Assembly: GCF_900113685.1 (NCBI RefSeq)
Contig: NZ_FOQG01000014.1
Location: 62,001-126,000, forward strand
Direction: 5' to 3'
DNA: 64,000 bases
Source: Nocardioides psychrotolerans
GTDB lineage: Bacteria; Actinomycetota; Actinomycetes; Propionibacteriales; Nocardioidaceae
Shown: piece by piece, positions 35,298 to 44,343 of the stretch
Position numbering within the stretch: the first letter of the stretch is position 1
Layout of the letters: each line of letters begins with the position of its first letter
The notes under the pieces: generated by a model
The model's input: the letters and a program-made list of their open reading frames with translations, nothing else
The model's database searches: none
What the model was told of the DNA's origin: nothing
Program-made: the position numbers and the translations under genes

Positions 35298-35882
35298 TCA
35301 GCGGCTGAGGGCCCCGACGATCGTCTCCTGGAGGTAGCCGACCCACTCGTAGATGTCGTGGGCCTGGGAGCGGGGGTCCTCGTCGGGCAGGGAGGCCCAG
35401 TAGTCCTCGTCGCCGTCCTCGATCTCGAGACGGGTCGCGAGCGCGAGCCTCAGGTCGGTGAAGGAGCGCATCCAGCTCACGGCGGTGGGCTCGTCGAGCT
35501 CGACGTCGATCATCAGCCCGTCCTCGCTGAGCTGATCTGGCAGGCCGGCCTCCTCGAGGGTGTCGATGATCGTGACGGCCGCGGCGGCCTTGCCGTCACG
35601 CAGGCCGCCCTCGGTGAAACGACGGAACTCCGAGGCGGCCTCGTCGTCGTTGGGGTAGGCGGTCGGGAACAACCGGGCGAGGACGGGGTCCTCGGGCTCG
35701 GCCGTGGGCCCGGAGAAGTCCATCATCGCCTCGAACGGGTCCTGGTCGTCGCGTGGGACGGCCGCCTCGTTGCGCAGGAGCTCGACCAGCTGGGAGGCCA
35801 GTGACCGCAGCAGGTCTGCCTCGAAGCCGGTGAAGTTGGCGATGATGCGCTTGCTGCGCCGGTGTCGTGCGAAGCCGCTCAA
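35298..35882 (-). CDS. DUF2017 family protein (AosR-like)
   Basis: A 194-residue protein of the DUF2017 family. M. tuberculosis AosR (Rv1332), in the same position beside clpS and the mec-cysO-cysM genes, is a redox-dependent regulator of the cysteine operon. That role is inferred here. A TTG at 35882 (LSGFARHRRSKRI) follows the clpS stop by 5 bases; a GTG at 35915, within clpS, is the alternative start. The body is helical and acidic; no cysteine pair for redox sensing is present. Confidence 0.8.
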   Translation of the reverse strand: MSGFARHRRSKRIIANFTGFEADLLRSLASQLVELLRNEAAVPRDDQDPFEAMMDFSGPTAEPEDPVLARLFPTAYPNDDEAASEFRRFTEGGLRDGKAAAAVTIIDTLEEAGLPDQLSEDGLMIDVELDEPTAVSWMRSFTDLRLALATRLEIEDGDEDYWASLPDEDPRSQAHDIYEWVGYLQETIVGALSR

Positions 35883-35887
35883 CCTGC

Positions 35888-36196
35888 TCAGTCCGCCTTC
35901 TGGAGCGTCGCCCACAGGCCGTACTCGTGCATGGCCTGCACGTCGCGCTCCATCTCCTCGCGCGACCCGGTGCTGACCACGGAACGGCCGTCCTCGTGGA
36001 CCTCCATCATGAGCTTCTCGGCCTTCTTCTTGGCGTAGCCGAAGTGCGTCTGGAAGACGTAGGTGACGTAGGACATCAGGTTGACCGGGTCGTTCCAGAC
36101 GATGGTCACCCAGGGCGTGGCCACGAGCGCGACCTCGTCAGGGACGAGGTCCTTCTCGGTGTCTGGCTCGACCTCGACAGGACTAGGAGCGGACAC
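35888..36196 (-). CDS. clpS: ATP-dependent Clp protease adaptor
   Basis: A 102-residue N-end-rule adaptor that hands substrates to ClpAP/ClpCP. Core motifs are TIVWNDPVNLMSYVTYVF, with the substrate-binding Asn-Asp, and HFGYAKKKAEKLMMEVH. The GTG at 36196 (VSAPSPVEVEPD) is chosen; ATG at 36214 would add six residues. Divergent from the enoyl-CoA hydratase gene. Confidence 0.92.
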   Translation of the reverse strand: MSAPSPVEVEPDTEKDLVPDEVALVATPWVTIVWNDPVNLMSYVTYVFQTHFGYAKKKAEKLMMEVHEDGRSVVSTGSREEMERDVQAMHEYGLWATLQKAD

Positions 36197-36264
36197 GGCT
36201 CCATGGTGGCACATCGCGACCCGCGTCCCACCACTCTCCCCGGGCACGCCGGTAGCCTGCCCGC

Positions 36265-37041
36265 ATGACCGACCCGGAGCTCGACGTACGGCTCGAGGGT
36301 GGTGCCCTGTGGCTCACCCTCGACCGGCCCGAGGTGTTCAACGCCCTCAGTCCGCAGATGGCCGTCGACATCGCCCGGCTCACCGAGGAAGCGGTCGCGC
36401 GCGACGACGTGCGCGTGGTGGTGCTGACCGGGACGGGCGCGGCGTTCAGCACCGGCGCCGACATCTCCGGCGCCGACGCCCACGAGAACTTCGACGTGCG
36501 CGCGTTGGACGCGGCCAACCGGATCATCCGCGCGATCGTGGCGCTCGACAAGCCGGTCGTCGCGGCGGTCAACGGCGTCGCCGCCGGCGTCGGGTGCTCG
36601 GCGGCGCTCGCGGCCGACATCATCGTGGCGGCCGAGTCGGCCAGCTTCCTGCTGGCCTTCGCCCGGATCGGGCTGATGCCCGACGGCGGCGCCTCCACGA
36701 CCGTCGCCGCCTCCATCGGGCGCGCGCGGGCGATGCGCATGGGCCTGCTCGCAGAGCCCCTCACCGCTCAGGAGGCGTACGACGCCGGCCTGGTCACCCA
36801 CGTGGTCCCGGACGCCGACTTCCCGGCCACGGTCGACAAGGTCGTGGGCCGGCTCGCGTCCGGGCCGCCGCTCGCGCTCGCCGCGACCAAGCGGGCGATC
36901 AACGCCGCGACCCTGCACCAGCTCGAGGACGCCCTGGAGCGCGAGCGCGCCGGCCAGAGCCTGCTGCTGAGGACCGCCGACGTCGCCGAGGGCATGCGTG
37001 CCTTCGGCGAGCGCCGGCGGCCCGTCTTCACGGGCGAGTGA
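36265..37041 (+). CDS. enoyl-CoA hydratase/isomerase family protein
   Basis: A 258-residue crotonase. The oxyanion-hole segments are AFSTGADISG and NGVAAGVGCSAALAAD. At the second catalytic position DGGAS appears in place of the usual Glu-Ala pattern (GLMPDGGASTTV), which is typical of PaaG-like isomerases/hydratases; the active residue may then be the Asp. The role is likely in fatty acid or aromatic degradation. Confidence 0.87.
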   Translation: MTDPELDVRLEGGALWLTLDRPEVFNALSPQMAVDIARLTEEAVARDDVRVVVLTGTGAAFSTGADISGADAHENFDVRALDAANRIIRAIVALDKPVVAAVNGVAAGVGCSAALAADIIVAAESASFLLAFARIGLMPDGGASTTVAASIGRARAMRMGLLAEPLTAQEAYDAGLVTHVVPDADFPATVDKVVGRLASGPPLALAATKRAINAATLHQLEDALERERAGQSLLLRTADVAEGMRAFGERRRPVFTGE

Positions 37042-37065
37042 CGCCGGTGAGATCAGCTCAGGCGA

Positions 37066-38928
37066 TCAGGAGACCGTGATCGGCTGACCCCCCGAGACCA
37101 GGCGCCAGTCGACCGATGCGTACTGCGCGGGGTCGATGGTGCCGTTGGCGATCACCCAGTCGATGAGCAGCTGGCGGATCTCGTTCTGTCGGTTGTAGAC
37201 GACCGTGGCCGTCGACACGGCCGGGAACCCGCCGCCGCCGGACTGGCGGTAGTTGTTGACCGCCAGCACGAACTGCTGCGCGTCGGTCACCGCGATGCCG
37301 TCGTAGGCGAGGGCCGTGATCCGCGATCCCGCCGGCTGCGAAACGTCGATGTCGTAGGTCAGCGGGGCGTCGAGGCCGGCGATCGAGTCGAAGTTGTAGT
37401 CGGGCGTGCCACTGGGAGCCGTCGGCGTCACCGCGTTGGTCACGTCGGCGATCGCGAACGGACCGGTGCCGCTGACCTGCTTGAAGTAGCGCGCGGAGAA
37501 CTCCAGGTAGCTCCGGACGTCGGCCCCGCTCACGCGCACCCCGAGCAGGGTGTTGTCGTAGATGTAGAGCCCCGCGACGTCGCGGATGGTCACCTCCCCG
37601 GCCGGGAAGGAGGCCTGCCGGTTGAACGGTGCCGCGATCGAGAGCACGGGCAGCGCGGCGTCGATGCCGGTGAGGTCTGCCTTGACCGCGTCGGCCTGGA
37701 CGTAGTTGACGAAGTCGATGATCGGGACGTCCTCGACGACCGCCCGGGCAGCCGACAGCGCGACCGCGGAGGCGCCGACGACCGAGTTGACGTAGGAGAC
37801 GACCGTGTCGTGCTGGTCGCGCACCGCCGCTGCCACCTGGGGGTCCTCGGCGACGGTGTTGGAGTTGAGGCTCTGGCCGGTCGCGCTGACCAGCGTCCAA
37901 CGGCTCGTGCGGCCGCCACCCTCGCCGCCACCCTTGCCGCGTCGCTCCTCGACGACGAGGTCCATGACCGCCAACCGGTTGCCCCAGAAGTAGGGCTCCA
38001 CGAGGAGCACGTCCTGGCCGGTCTTCTCGTTGCGCACGTAGCGCTGGGCGATCTCCTTGTGGGCGTGGCCGACCAGGATCGCGTCGACGCCGGGCACCTG
38101 GGCCGCCACGAGCGACGCGGCGTTCTCCGGGAACGGCAGCGCGTCGCCGTACGACGAGGAGGTGTCGGCACCCGAGTGGGCCGCGACCACGACGAGGTCA
38201 CAGCCGCGCTGCCTCATCTCCGGCACGAACTTCTGCGCCTGCTCGACCAGGCCGGGGAACTCCATGCGCCCCTCGACGTTGGCCTTGTCCCAGATCGCGA
38301 TGCCGGGGTTGGTCAGGCCCAGGACACCGACGGTGAGCGTGCGCCCGCGGCCGACCCGGTAGGTCGTGACGATGTAGGGCGGGAAGACGGGGCGCTTGGT
38401 CGACGGGTCCACGGCATTAGCGCCCAGCAGCGGGAATTCCAGCTGCGACTCGAAGGTGCGCAGCGTGTCGATGCCGTAGTTGAACTCGTGGTTGCCGAGC
38501 GCGGCCGCGTCGTAGCCGACCAGGTTCATCGCGGTCGCCATCGGGTGGGTCGCGCCCTGTGTGATCGGGTCGATCTTGGCGTAGTAGTAGGCGAGCGGGG
38601 TGCCCTGGATCGTGTCGCCCGCGTCGATCACGAGGACCGGTTGGCCGGCGCGCTCGTGACGTAGCGCCTTGACGAGCGTCTGGATCTTCGCGATCCCGAT
38701 GTCGTCGTGGGCTGCGTTGTCGAACTCCGCGTTCTTGAAGTAGTCCCAGTTGTAGACGTTGCCGTGCAGGTCGGTGGTGCCGAGCACGGTGAGGGTGACC
38801 CGCCGGGCGCCGGGCCCGCCACCTCCCCTCCCGGCGTACGACGGGGCAGCGACGTAGCCGGCAGCGGCGAGCGCCGCGGTTCCGGTGAGGACGGTGCGGC
38901 GTGTGGGGGCAGGGGTGGGTGAGGTCAT
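37066..38928 (-). CDS. secreted bifunctional UDP-sugar hydrolase / 5'-nucleotidase
   Basis: A 620-residue exported enzyme. The N-terminus has a twin-arginine pattern (TRRTVLTGTAALAAAG). The metallophosphatase domain has VLGTTDLHGN, DAGDTIQG, GNHEFNYG, VAAHSGAD and GHAHKEIAQ, which hold the two-metal ligands. The C-terminal substrate domain from about 375 ends with NNYRQSGGGGFP. It removes phosphate from extracellular nucleotides. ATG 38928 starts the Tat signal; the longer upstream frame is not coding. Confidence 0.9.
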   Translation of the reverse strand: MTSPTPAPTRRTVLTGTAALAAAGYVAAPSYAGRGGGGPGARRVTLTVLGTTDLHGNVYNWDYFKNAEFDNAAHDDIGIAKIQTLVKALRHERAGQPVLVIDAGDTIQGTPLAYYYAKIDPITQGATHPMATAMNLVGYDAAALGNHEFNYGIDTLRTFESQLEFPLLGANAVDPSTKRPVFPPYIVTTYRVGRGRTLTVGVLGLTNPGIAIWDKANVEGRMEFPGLVEQAQKFVPEMRQRGCDLVVVAAHSGADTSSSYGDALPFPENAASLVAAQVPGVDAILVGHAHKEIAQRYVRNEKTGQDVLLVEPYFWGNRLAVMDLVVEERRGKGGGEGGGRTSRWTLVSATGQSLNSNTVAEDPQVAAAVRDQHDTVVSYVNSVVGASAVALSAARAVVEDVPIIDFVNYVQADAVKADLTGIDAALPVLSIAAPFNRQASFPAGEVTIRDVAGLYIYDNTLLGVRVSGADVRSYLEFSARYFKQVSGTGPFAIADVTNAVTPTAPSGTPDYNFDSIAGLDAPLTYDIDVSQPAGSRITALAYDGIAVTDAQQFVLAVNNYRQSGGGGFPAVSTATVVYNRQNEIRQLLIDWVIANGTIDPAQYASVDWRLVSGGQPITVS

Positions 38929-39051
38929 CGAACATCCCGAGTAGTCGACGTGGAGGTGGGCGGGTGCGCCCGGTTCAGTTCTATCCCCCCGCGCGCTCCC
39001 GGGTCGAGGGGGGGACACGCGAATTTCACGTAGCAACTCCCCAAGAACTGT

Positions 39052-39080
39052 TTGACAGTCCAGGAACGCCGACCCATACT
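39052..39080 (+). promoter_or_regulatory. sigma-70-type promoter for the ArsR-MFS pair
   Basis: TTGACA at 39052-39057, 17-base spacer, CATACT at 39075-39080. Starts about 24 bases before the GTG. One of the best promoter matches in the window. Confidence 0.65.
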
Positions 39081-39097
39081 CCCCAGAACCCTGGGGA
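39080..39097. promoter_or_regulatory. palindromic operator at the ArsR gene promoter
   Basis: TCCCCAG-aacc-CTGGGGA directly after the -10 and reaching into the ribosome binding site. Bound repressor would block transcription start, fitting autoregulation by the gene product. Confidence 0.55.
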
Positions 39098-39103
39098 GGT
39101 CCC

Positions 39104-39616
39104 GTGTCCGACGCCGACGACATCACCGCACTGCGCTCGACCGCGCACCCGCTCCGGCTGCGCATCCTCTCGCTGCTGACCGGGGCCGAGCTCAGTGCCG
39201 CCGAGGTGGCGCGCGAGCTGGGGGTCGCGCACGCCAACGCGTCCTACCACCTGCGCGTGCTGCTCGACGCCGGCGAGGTCGTCGTGGCCGGCGAGGAGCG
39301 GATCCGCGGCGGGGTGGCGAAGCGCTACCGGCACCCGTGGCGCGAGGAGGACCACGCAGGTCGCCGCCGTGGCGTCGACGTCCGCACGATGGCCCACGAG
39401 ATGGTCCGCCGCACGGAGCTGCGCGACCCCACCGCGAAAGCCAACTTCACCGACGCCGAGCTGTGGGTCGAGCCCGAGGTCTGGCAGCGGGCCCTGAGCC
39501 TGCTGGTCGAGGCCTCCGAGCTGGTCCACGCCGAGGCCCGCCCGCCCCGCACCGAGGGCACCCGGTTGGTCAGCGTCACGGTCGCGGCCTTCGGCATGAC
39601 GGCAACGACGTCGTGA
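39104..39616 (+). CDS. ArsR-like winged-helix regulator
   Basis: A 170-residue protein. The HTH covers about 10-75 (TAHPLRLRILSLLTGAELSAAEVARELG and SYHLRVLLDAGEV). The C-terminal half is helical and shows no metal-binding cysteines, so it probably senses a small molecule. It overlaps the MFS start by 4 bases (GTGA), implying it controls that pump. GTG start after GGGGAGG. Confidence 0.87.
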   Translation: MSDADDITALRSTAHPLRLRILSLLTGAELSAAEVARELGVAHANASYHLRVLLDAGEVVVAGEERIRGGVAKRYRHPWREEDHAGRRRGVDVRTMAHEMVRRTELRDPTAKANFTDAELWVEPEVWQRALSLLVEASELVHAEARPPRTEGTRLVSVTVAAFGMTATTS

Positions 39617-40860
39617 ACCGGAGCGAGGCCTTCGCGCCCCTGCGCGAGCCCAACTTCCGCTACTACTTCTACGCGCGCCTGGTGAACCTGCTCGGCAGCA
39701 CGATGAGCGGGGTCGCCCTCGTCTTCGCCGTGCTCGAGGTCAGCGACTCCCCCAGCGCGGTCGGCGTCGTGCTGGCCGCGCACAGCATCCCGATGGTCGT
39801 CTTCCTGCTCGTCGGCGGCGCCATCGCCGACCGGTTCGGCCGCACCCTGGTGATCCAGGTGTCCAACGTCGCCGCGGGCATCAGCCAGCTGGCCATCGCG
39901 GCGCTGGTCGTCAGCGGCTCGGCGCAGCTGTGGCAGCTGGTCGTCCTCACCGCCGTCAACGGCGTCGTCGCCGCGGTCAGCTTCCCCGCGCTCGCCGGCG
40001 TGCTGCCCCAGCTGGTCCCCCGCGACCAGCTGCAGCCGGCCAACGTGCTGGTGTCGGTGACGCGCAGCGGCCTCACCATCCTCGGGCCGAGCGCCGCCGG
40101 CATCCTGGTCGTCACCGTCGGCGCTGGCTGGGCGCTCGCCGTCGACGGCCTCACCTACCTGCTCTCGGCGGCGCTGCTGCTGCGCGTGAGGCTGCCGCGG
40201 CCGCAGCGCGACGCCCGGGGAGCCTCGGTCGTCACCGACCTCCGCGAAGGCTGGACGTTCTTCCGGCAGACGACGTGGCTGTGGGTCGTCGTGCTCGCCT
40301 TCTGCCTCATCTGCGCGATCCACCAGGGCGGCATGTTCACCCTGGGGCCGGTCCTCGCCAAGGACAGCTCGATCGGCGAGCAGGGCTGGGGCCTGATCCT
40401 GTCCGCCGAGGCGGCGGGCCTGCTCCTCACCGGCCTGGTGATGCTCAAGGTCCGCCTGGAGCGGCCGCTCTTCTGGGGGATGATCGGCACGGCTGCCTAC
40501 GGCCTGCCCATGATCGTGTTGGGCCTGGACACGCACCTGGTCCCGGTCATGATCGCGGCGTTCGTGGCCGGCGTGGGCATCGAGGTCTTCGGACTCGGGT
40601 GGAACCTCGCGATGCAGGAGAGCATCCCCGAGGACATGCTCTCGCGCGCCTTCTCCTACGACGCGTTCGGCTCGTTCGTGGCGATCCCGATCGGTCAGCT
40701 GGTGGCGGGGCCACTCGCGCTGGTCTTCGGGATCGAGCGCGTCATCCTGGTCGCGGGCATCCTGCTGGTCGTCGTCGCGGTCGTGACGCTGACGTCGCGC
40801 TCGGTGCGCACCCTGGCGCGCGTCAGCACCACTTCTGCACCAGCGCCCGCAGCACCGTGA
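39613..40860 (+). CDS. MFS transporter, DHA3-like
   Basis: A 415-residue protein with 12 hydrophobic segments. N-terminal PLREPNFRYYFYARLVNLLG and motif A GGAIADRFGRTLV match the MefA/EntS-type DHA3 group, which exports macrolides or siderophores. Coupled to the ArsR-like gene. Its 3' end overlaps the DUF1697 gene by 38 bases. Confidence 0.87.
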   Translation: MNRSEAFAPLREPNFRYYFYARLVNLLGSTMSGVALVFAVLEVSDSPSAVGVVLAAHSIPMVVFLLVGGAIADRFGRTLVIQVSNVAAGISQLAIAALVVSGSAQLWQLVVLTAVNGVVAAVSFPALAGVLPQLVPRDQLQPANVLVSVTRSGLTILGPSAAGILVVTVGAGWALAVDGLTYLLSAALLLRVRLPRPQRDARGASVVTDLREGWTFFRQTTWLWVVVLAFCLICAIHQGGMFTLGPVLAKDSSIGEQGWGLILSAEAAGLLLTGLVMLKVRLERPLFWGMIGTAAYGLPMIVLGLDTHLVPVMIAAFVAGVGIEVFGLGWNLAMQESIPEDMLSRAFSYDAFGSFVAIPIGQLVAGPLALVFGIERVILVAGILLVVVAVVTLTSRSVRTLARVSTTSAPAPAAP

Positions 40861-41353
40861 GGTTGCGGTTGGTGGCGACCCCGAGGTGCTTCTCGACGAC
40901 GGCGTTGCTCAGCGCCGCCAGGTGATAGCTCTCCCCCAGCACCAGGTGCACGCCGCGGCCCGCGACGTGGACGCGCTCGTCCGGGGTCGAGCGCGCCTCG
41001 AGCGCGGCGACGACCGCGGCCCCCGGCTCGACCTTGAGCAGGGAGACGTAGTGCCGTCCGGCGTGGTCGGGGGCCAGCCGTGCGGCCTCCTCGACGACCG
41101 CCCGCAGCTCGGCCGGTGTGAGCACGATCGTCGGGACCTCGAAGCCCTGGGCGGCGAGGTAGGACTCCTCGAGCGCCGCCTCGATCCGCGCCCGTGAGCG
41201 CATTGCGGTCTCCAGGCGCACGTTGCCGGTGTTGATGTGTGTCGCGACCCCGGAGAAACCCGCCGCCTCGGTCGCGGAGACGATCGCGTCCTTGGGAAAC
41301 TTGCGCGTGGCGCCGAGGTTGATCGCCCGCAGGAAGGCCAGGTAGGTCGCCAT
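40823..41353 (-). CDS. DUF1697 family protein
   Basis: A 176-residue protein with the family N-terminus TYLAFLRAINLGATRK and the THINTGNVRLET motif. Function unknown; the fold is a small alpha/beta domain. Starts at ATG 41353; the longer open frame upstream is antisense to the TetR gene. Confidence 0.85.
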   Translation of the reverse strand: MATYLAFLRAINLGATRKFPKDAIVSATEAAGFSGVATHINTGNVRLETAMRSRARIEAALEESYLAAQGFEVPTIVLTPAELRAVVEEAARLAPDHAGRHYVSLLKVEPGAAVVAALEARSTPDERVHVAGRGVHLVLGESYHLAALSNAVVEKHLGVATNRNLTVLRALVQKWC

Positions 41354-41419
41354 GCGCTGATGATGCCAGCGACGCCCCGGCCCGGCCCGGCCCGGCCCCG
41401 CCCCGTCTAGTCTCGACAC

Positions 41420-42073
41420 ATGTCGATCCAGCCCGACGGCCGCTCCTCCCGCTGGGACGCCCACCGCGAGGAGCGACGCGCCGACCTGATCGCGGCCGCC
41501 GTGCGCGCGATCGACGATCAGGGCCCCGAGGTCAACATGACCGACATCGCTGCTGAGGCCGGGGTGAGCAAGCCGGTGCTCTACCGCTACTTCGCCGACA
41601 AGGACGAGCTGCACGCCGCGGTCGGGCAGTGGGGTGCCGACGAGGTGCTCGCCGGCGTCGTGCCTGCCCTCCTGGTCGACGCCCCCGTGCGTGCCCGCAT
41701 CGAGGCGGCCGTCGACGCCTACCTGCGCGTCATCGAGGAGCACCCGCAGGTCTTCTTCCTGCTGGTGCGCCACCGGGCGAGCGGCGCTGGCGGCGCGGGC
41801 GACCCCCTGGCCGACGGCAAGGCACGGATCGCCGCGATGCTGACCCGCTTCCTCGCCGAGACCATGCGCGGCCTGGGGGTCGACCCCGGTGGCGCCGAGC
41901 CCTGGTCGCAGGGCATCGTCGGCCTCGGCCTGGCCACCGGCGAGTGGTGGCTGGAGAAGCGCACGATGCCGCGCGCCCAGATCAGCGCCTACCTCAGCTC
42001 CTTCATCTGGCACTCCCTCGAAGGGCCGGCCGGCGAGCTCGGGGTGCCGCTGTCCGCGCTCGACGGCTCCTGA
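41420..42073 (+). CDS. TetR/AcrR family regulator
   Basis: A 217-residue repressor. The HTH covers about 22-68, with IAAEAGVSKPVLYRYFADKDEL. The ligand domain is helical and has no close cue to its effector. The gene is divergent from DUF1697 and convergent (7-base gap) with the SDR gene. The promoter region contains a short CCCGG repeat run (41376-41395). Confidence 0.88.
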   Translation: MSIQPDGRSSRWDAHREERRADLIAAAVRAIDDQGPEVNMTDIAAEAGVSKPVLYRYFADKDELHAAVGQWGADEVLAGVVPALLVDAPVRARIEAAVDAYLRVIEEHPQVFFLLVRHRASGAGGAGDPLADGKARIAAMLTRFLAETMRGLGVDPGGAEPWSQGIVGLGLATGEWWLEKRTMPRAQISAYLSSFIWHSLEGPAGELGVPLSALDGS

Positions 42074-42080
42074 CCGGACC

Positions 42081-42932
42081 TCAGCTGCCGCCGCGCACCC
42101 GCGCCTCGTAGGCCGCGCGGGCGCCCTGGTCGGCCTCCGCCAGGGCGGAGTCCGCCTTGAACGCGTGGGCCACCGCGTCCTGGACCCCGCGGGGCAGCAG
42201 CTGGCTGACCTTGGTCAGGCCCTGCGACCAGCGCGGCACCCAGAGCTCGGGCTTGGGCCTGCGCACGGCCTGCTCGATGACCTTCGCGACGTCGTCGGCG
42301 GTGACGGGGCGGACCCCCCGCGTGGCCGGGACGCCCGCCGAGAGCTCGGTGAGCACGACGGTCGGCAGCACCACGGTCACCTCGATCCCGTGCGGACGGA
42401 GCTCGGCGCGCGTGGCCTCGCTGAAGCCCACGGCGGCGAACTTCGAGGCCGAGTAGGTCGCGCCGTCGGCGAGCGCGATCCGACCCACGGCCGAGGCGAC
42501 GTTGACGACGTGGCCGCTGCCGCGCTCGATCATCCCCGGCACGACGGCCTTGGTGCCGTTGATGACCCCGTGCAGGTTGATGTCGACGATGCGCCGCGTC
42601 ACCGCGTCGGGCTCCTTCAGGACCGAGCCGAGCGGCATGATGCCGGCGTTGTTGACGAGCACGTCGATCGGCCCGGCCTCCGCGGTCTCAGCGAGGAACT
42701 CCTGCCACGACGCCGGGTCGGTGACGTCGAGCCGGGCTGCGGTGACGCGGGTGTCATAGGTGTCGGCGACCGAGCGTGCGAGATCGACGTCGAGGTCGCC
42801 GATGACGACCGTCGCACCCTGCCGGGCGAAGCGGTCGACGGTCGCCTGGCCGATGCCGCGAGCACCGCCGGTGACGACGAGCGTGAGGGCGGAGAGGTCG
42901 CGGCCCTGAGGATTCCTGGAGGTGCGCTTCAT
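42081..42932 (-). CDS. short-chain dehydrogenase/reductase
   Basis: A 283-residue NAD(P) oxidoreductase. The nucleotide motif is VTGGARGIGQA, NNAGIMP follows, and the catalytic Tyr-x3-Lys is TYSASK with Ser in NVASAVG. It has the C-terminal extension common in SDRs paired with monooxygenases. The ATG overlaps the P450 stop (ATGA), so it probably oxidises the P450 product. Confidence 0.9.
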   Translation of the reverse strand: MKRTSRNPQGRDLSALTLVVTGGARGIGQATVDRFARQGATVVIGDLDVDLARSVADTYDTRVTAARLDVTDPASWQEFLAETAEAGPIDVLVNNAGIMPLGSVLKEPDAVTRRIVDINLHGVINGTKAVVPGMIERGSGHVVNVASAVGRIALADGATYSASKFAAVGFSEATRAELRPHGIEVTVVLPTVVLTELSAGVPATRGVRPVTADDVAKVIEQAVRRPKPELWVPRWSQGLTKVSQLLPRGVQDAVAHAFKADSALAEADQGARAAYEARVRGGS

Positions 42933-44278
42933 GCGGGGGTCCTTGCCTGGTAGGGGTGCAGCTCGATCGGGAGCCCGTCCGCGGGGAACGGCAGCGAGTG
43001 GTAGTCGAGCGGAGCGACGTAGTCGGCGTCGATGCGCCACTCGAAGCGGCGCAGCACCTGGTGCAGGATCAAGGAGACCTCGGCACCGGCGAAGGCCATG
43101 CCGAGGCACTTGTGCACCCCGCCGCCGAACGGCTCCCACGCGTAGCGGTGCGACTTGTCCTCGCGTCGCTCGTCAGAGAAGCGGTCGGGGTCGAAGCGCT
43201 CCGGGTCGGTCCACAGCTCGGGCAGGTGGTGGGAGAGGTGCACCATCACCGCCGTGAAGCGGCCCTTCGGGACGGGGACGCCCAGCACCTCGGTGGCTTT
43301 GACCGTACGCCGCGCGAGGAGGGGCACCGGCGGCACCAGCCGCAAGCTCTCCTTGATGACCAGGTCCAACGAGGTGAGCGTCTCCAGCTCGGCCAAGCTC
43401 GGGTGCTCCGGCAGGGCCAGCGACTCCTCCCGGCAGCGTTGCTGCCACTCCGGGTGCTGGCCCAGGTGCTGCAACGCCGTCGTCACCGTGATCGTCGAGG
43501 TGTCGTGAGCGGCCATCAGCAGGAAGATCATGTGGTTGACGACGTCCTCGTCGCTGAAGGTCTCGCCGTCGTCGGTGCGCAGGTGGCACAGCACCGAGAA
43601 CAGGTCGTTGCCCTCGGTGGCGCGCTTGGCCGGCAGGTGCCGCAGCAGGAAACCTTCGAGGAGCCGGCGACCGCGGTGGGCACGACGCCAGCGGGTCCCG
43701 GGGAGGTCGAGGCGCACCAGTGCCCCACCGGCCTGGACGCAGGCGATGAACGCGTCGTTGAGCGCGTCGAGCTCGGCGTCGTCGGCCAGGTCGGCGCCGC
43801 CCATGAAGATCTGGGTGGCGAGGTCGAGGGTCAGCTCCTTGAGCGCCGGGTAGGCCAGGAAGGCTCCCCCGTCGACGGTCGCACCCTGCGCCACCCAGGC
43901 GTCCAGCCCGCGGCTGATCGCCGGCACCAGCTGCTCGACGTAGCCCTCGATGCGCGGGCGGGTGAAAGCCTGCTGGAGGAGCAGTCGGTGGCGGTGGTGC
44001 TCGGCGAAGTCGAGCAGCATCAGGCCGCGGTCGAAGAACGGACCGACCAGGAACCCCCAGCCGGGGCCGTTGGCGAAGGCCTTGTCGGCGTTGCGCAGGG
44101 CGGCCTCGCACGCGTCGGGCCCGCTGAGCAACGTCCACCGCAGGCCCATCATCCGCCGCTCGGTGACCGGCCCGAGCGCGTGCTGGCGGCGCATGAAGGC
44201 GAGGGGGTCGGACATGTAGTCGAGCGTGTGCCCGATCAGGGGGATCTTGGCGAGCGGTGGTCGGAGCACGACCTTCAC
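42929..44278 (-). CDS. cytochrome P450
   Basis: A 449-residue soluble P450. The I-helix oxygen motif is LMAAHDTSTITV, the K-helix ESLRLVPPVP with Glu-x2-Arg, and the heme Cys is in PFGGGVHKCLGM. It resembles CYP families that hydroxylate terpenes or steroids; the substrate is unknown. First gene of a P450-SDR operon, divergent from a TetR gene across a perfect inverted repeat. No ferredoxin gene is adjacent. Confidence 0.93.
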   Translation of the reverse strand: MKVVLRPPLAKIPLIGHTLDYMSDPLAFMRRQHALGPVTERRMMGLRWTLLSGPDACEAALRNADKAFANGPGWGFLVGPFFDRGLMLLDFAEHHRHRLLLQQAFTRPRIEGYVEQLVPAISRGLDAWVAQGATVDGGAFLAYPALKELTLDLATQIFMGGADLADDAELDALNDAFIACVQAGGALVRLDLPGTRWRRAHRGRRLLEGFLLRHLPAKRATEGNDLFSVLCHLRTDDGETFSDEDVVNHMIFLLMAAHDTSTITVTTALQHLGQHPEWQQRCREESLALPEHPSLAELETLTSLDLVIKESLRLVPPVPLLARRTVKATEVLGVPVPKGRFTAVMVHLSHHLPELWTDPERFDPDRFSDERREDKSHRYAWEPFGGGVHKCLGMAFAGAEVSLILHQVLRRFEWRIDADYVAPLDYHSLPFPADGLPIELHPYQARTPA

Positions 44279-44295
44279 CTCGGATGGCTGGACAT

Positions 44296-44315
44296 CTGAC
44301 AGGGACGTCTGTCAG
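44296..44315. promoter_or_regulatory. TetR-type operator between P450 and TetR genes
   Basis: CTGACAG-ggacgt-CTGTCAG, a perfect 7-bp inverted repeat in the 65-base divergent gap, 17 bases from the P450 start. Best candidate binding site for the adjacent TetR protein. Confidence 0.75.
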
Positions 44316-44343
44316 TTTTGTCCTGGACGAGAAGGAGTGTCAA

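Noticed and set aside
41376..41400. CCCGG repeats in the DUF1697/TetR promoter region
   Set aside because: Simple GC-rich slippage tract of about four units with no dyad; no function supported.
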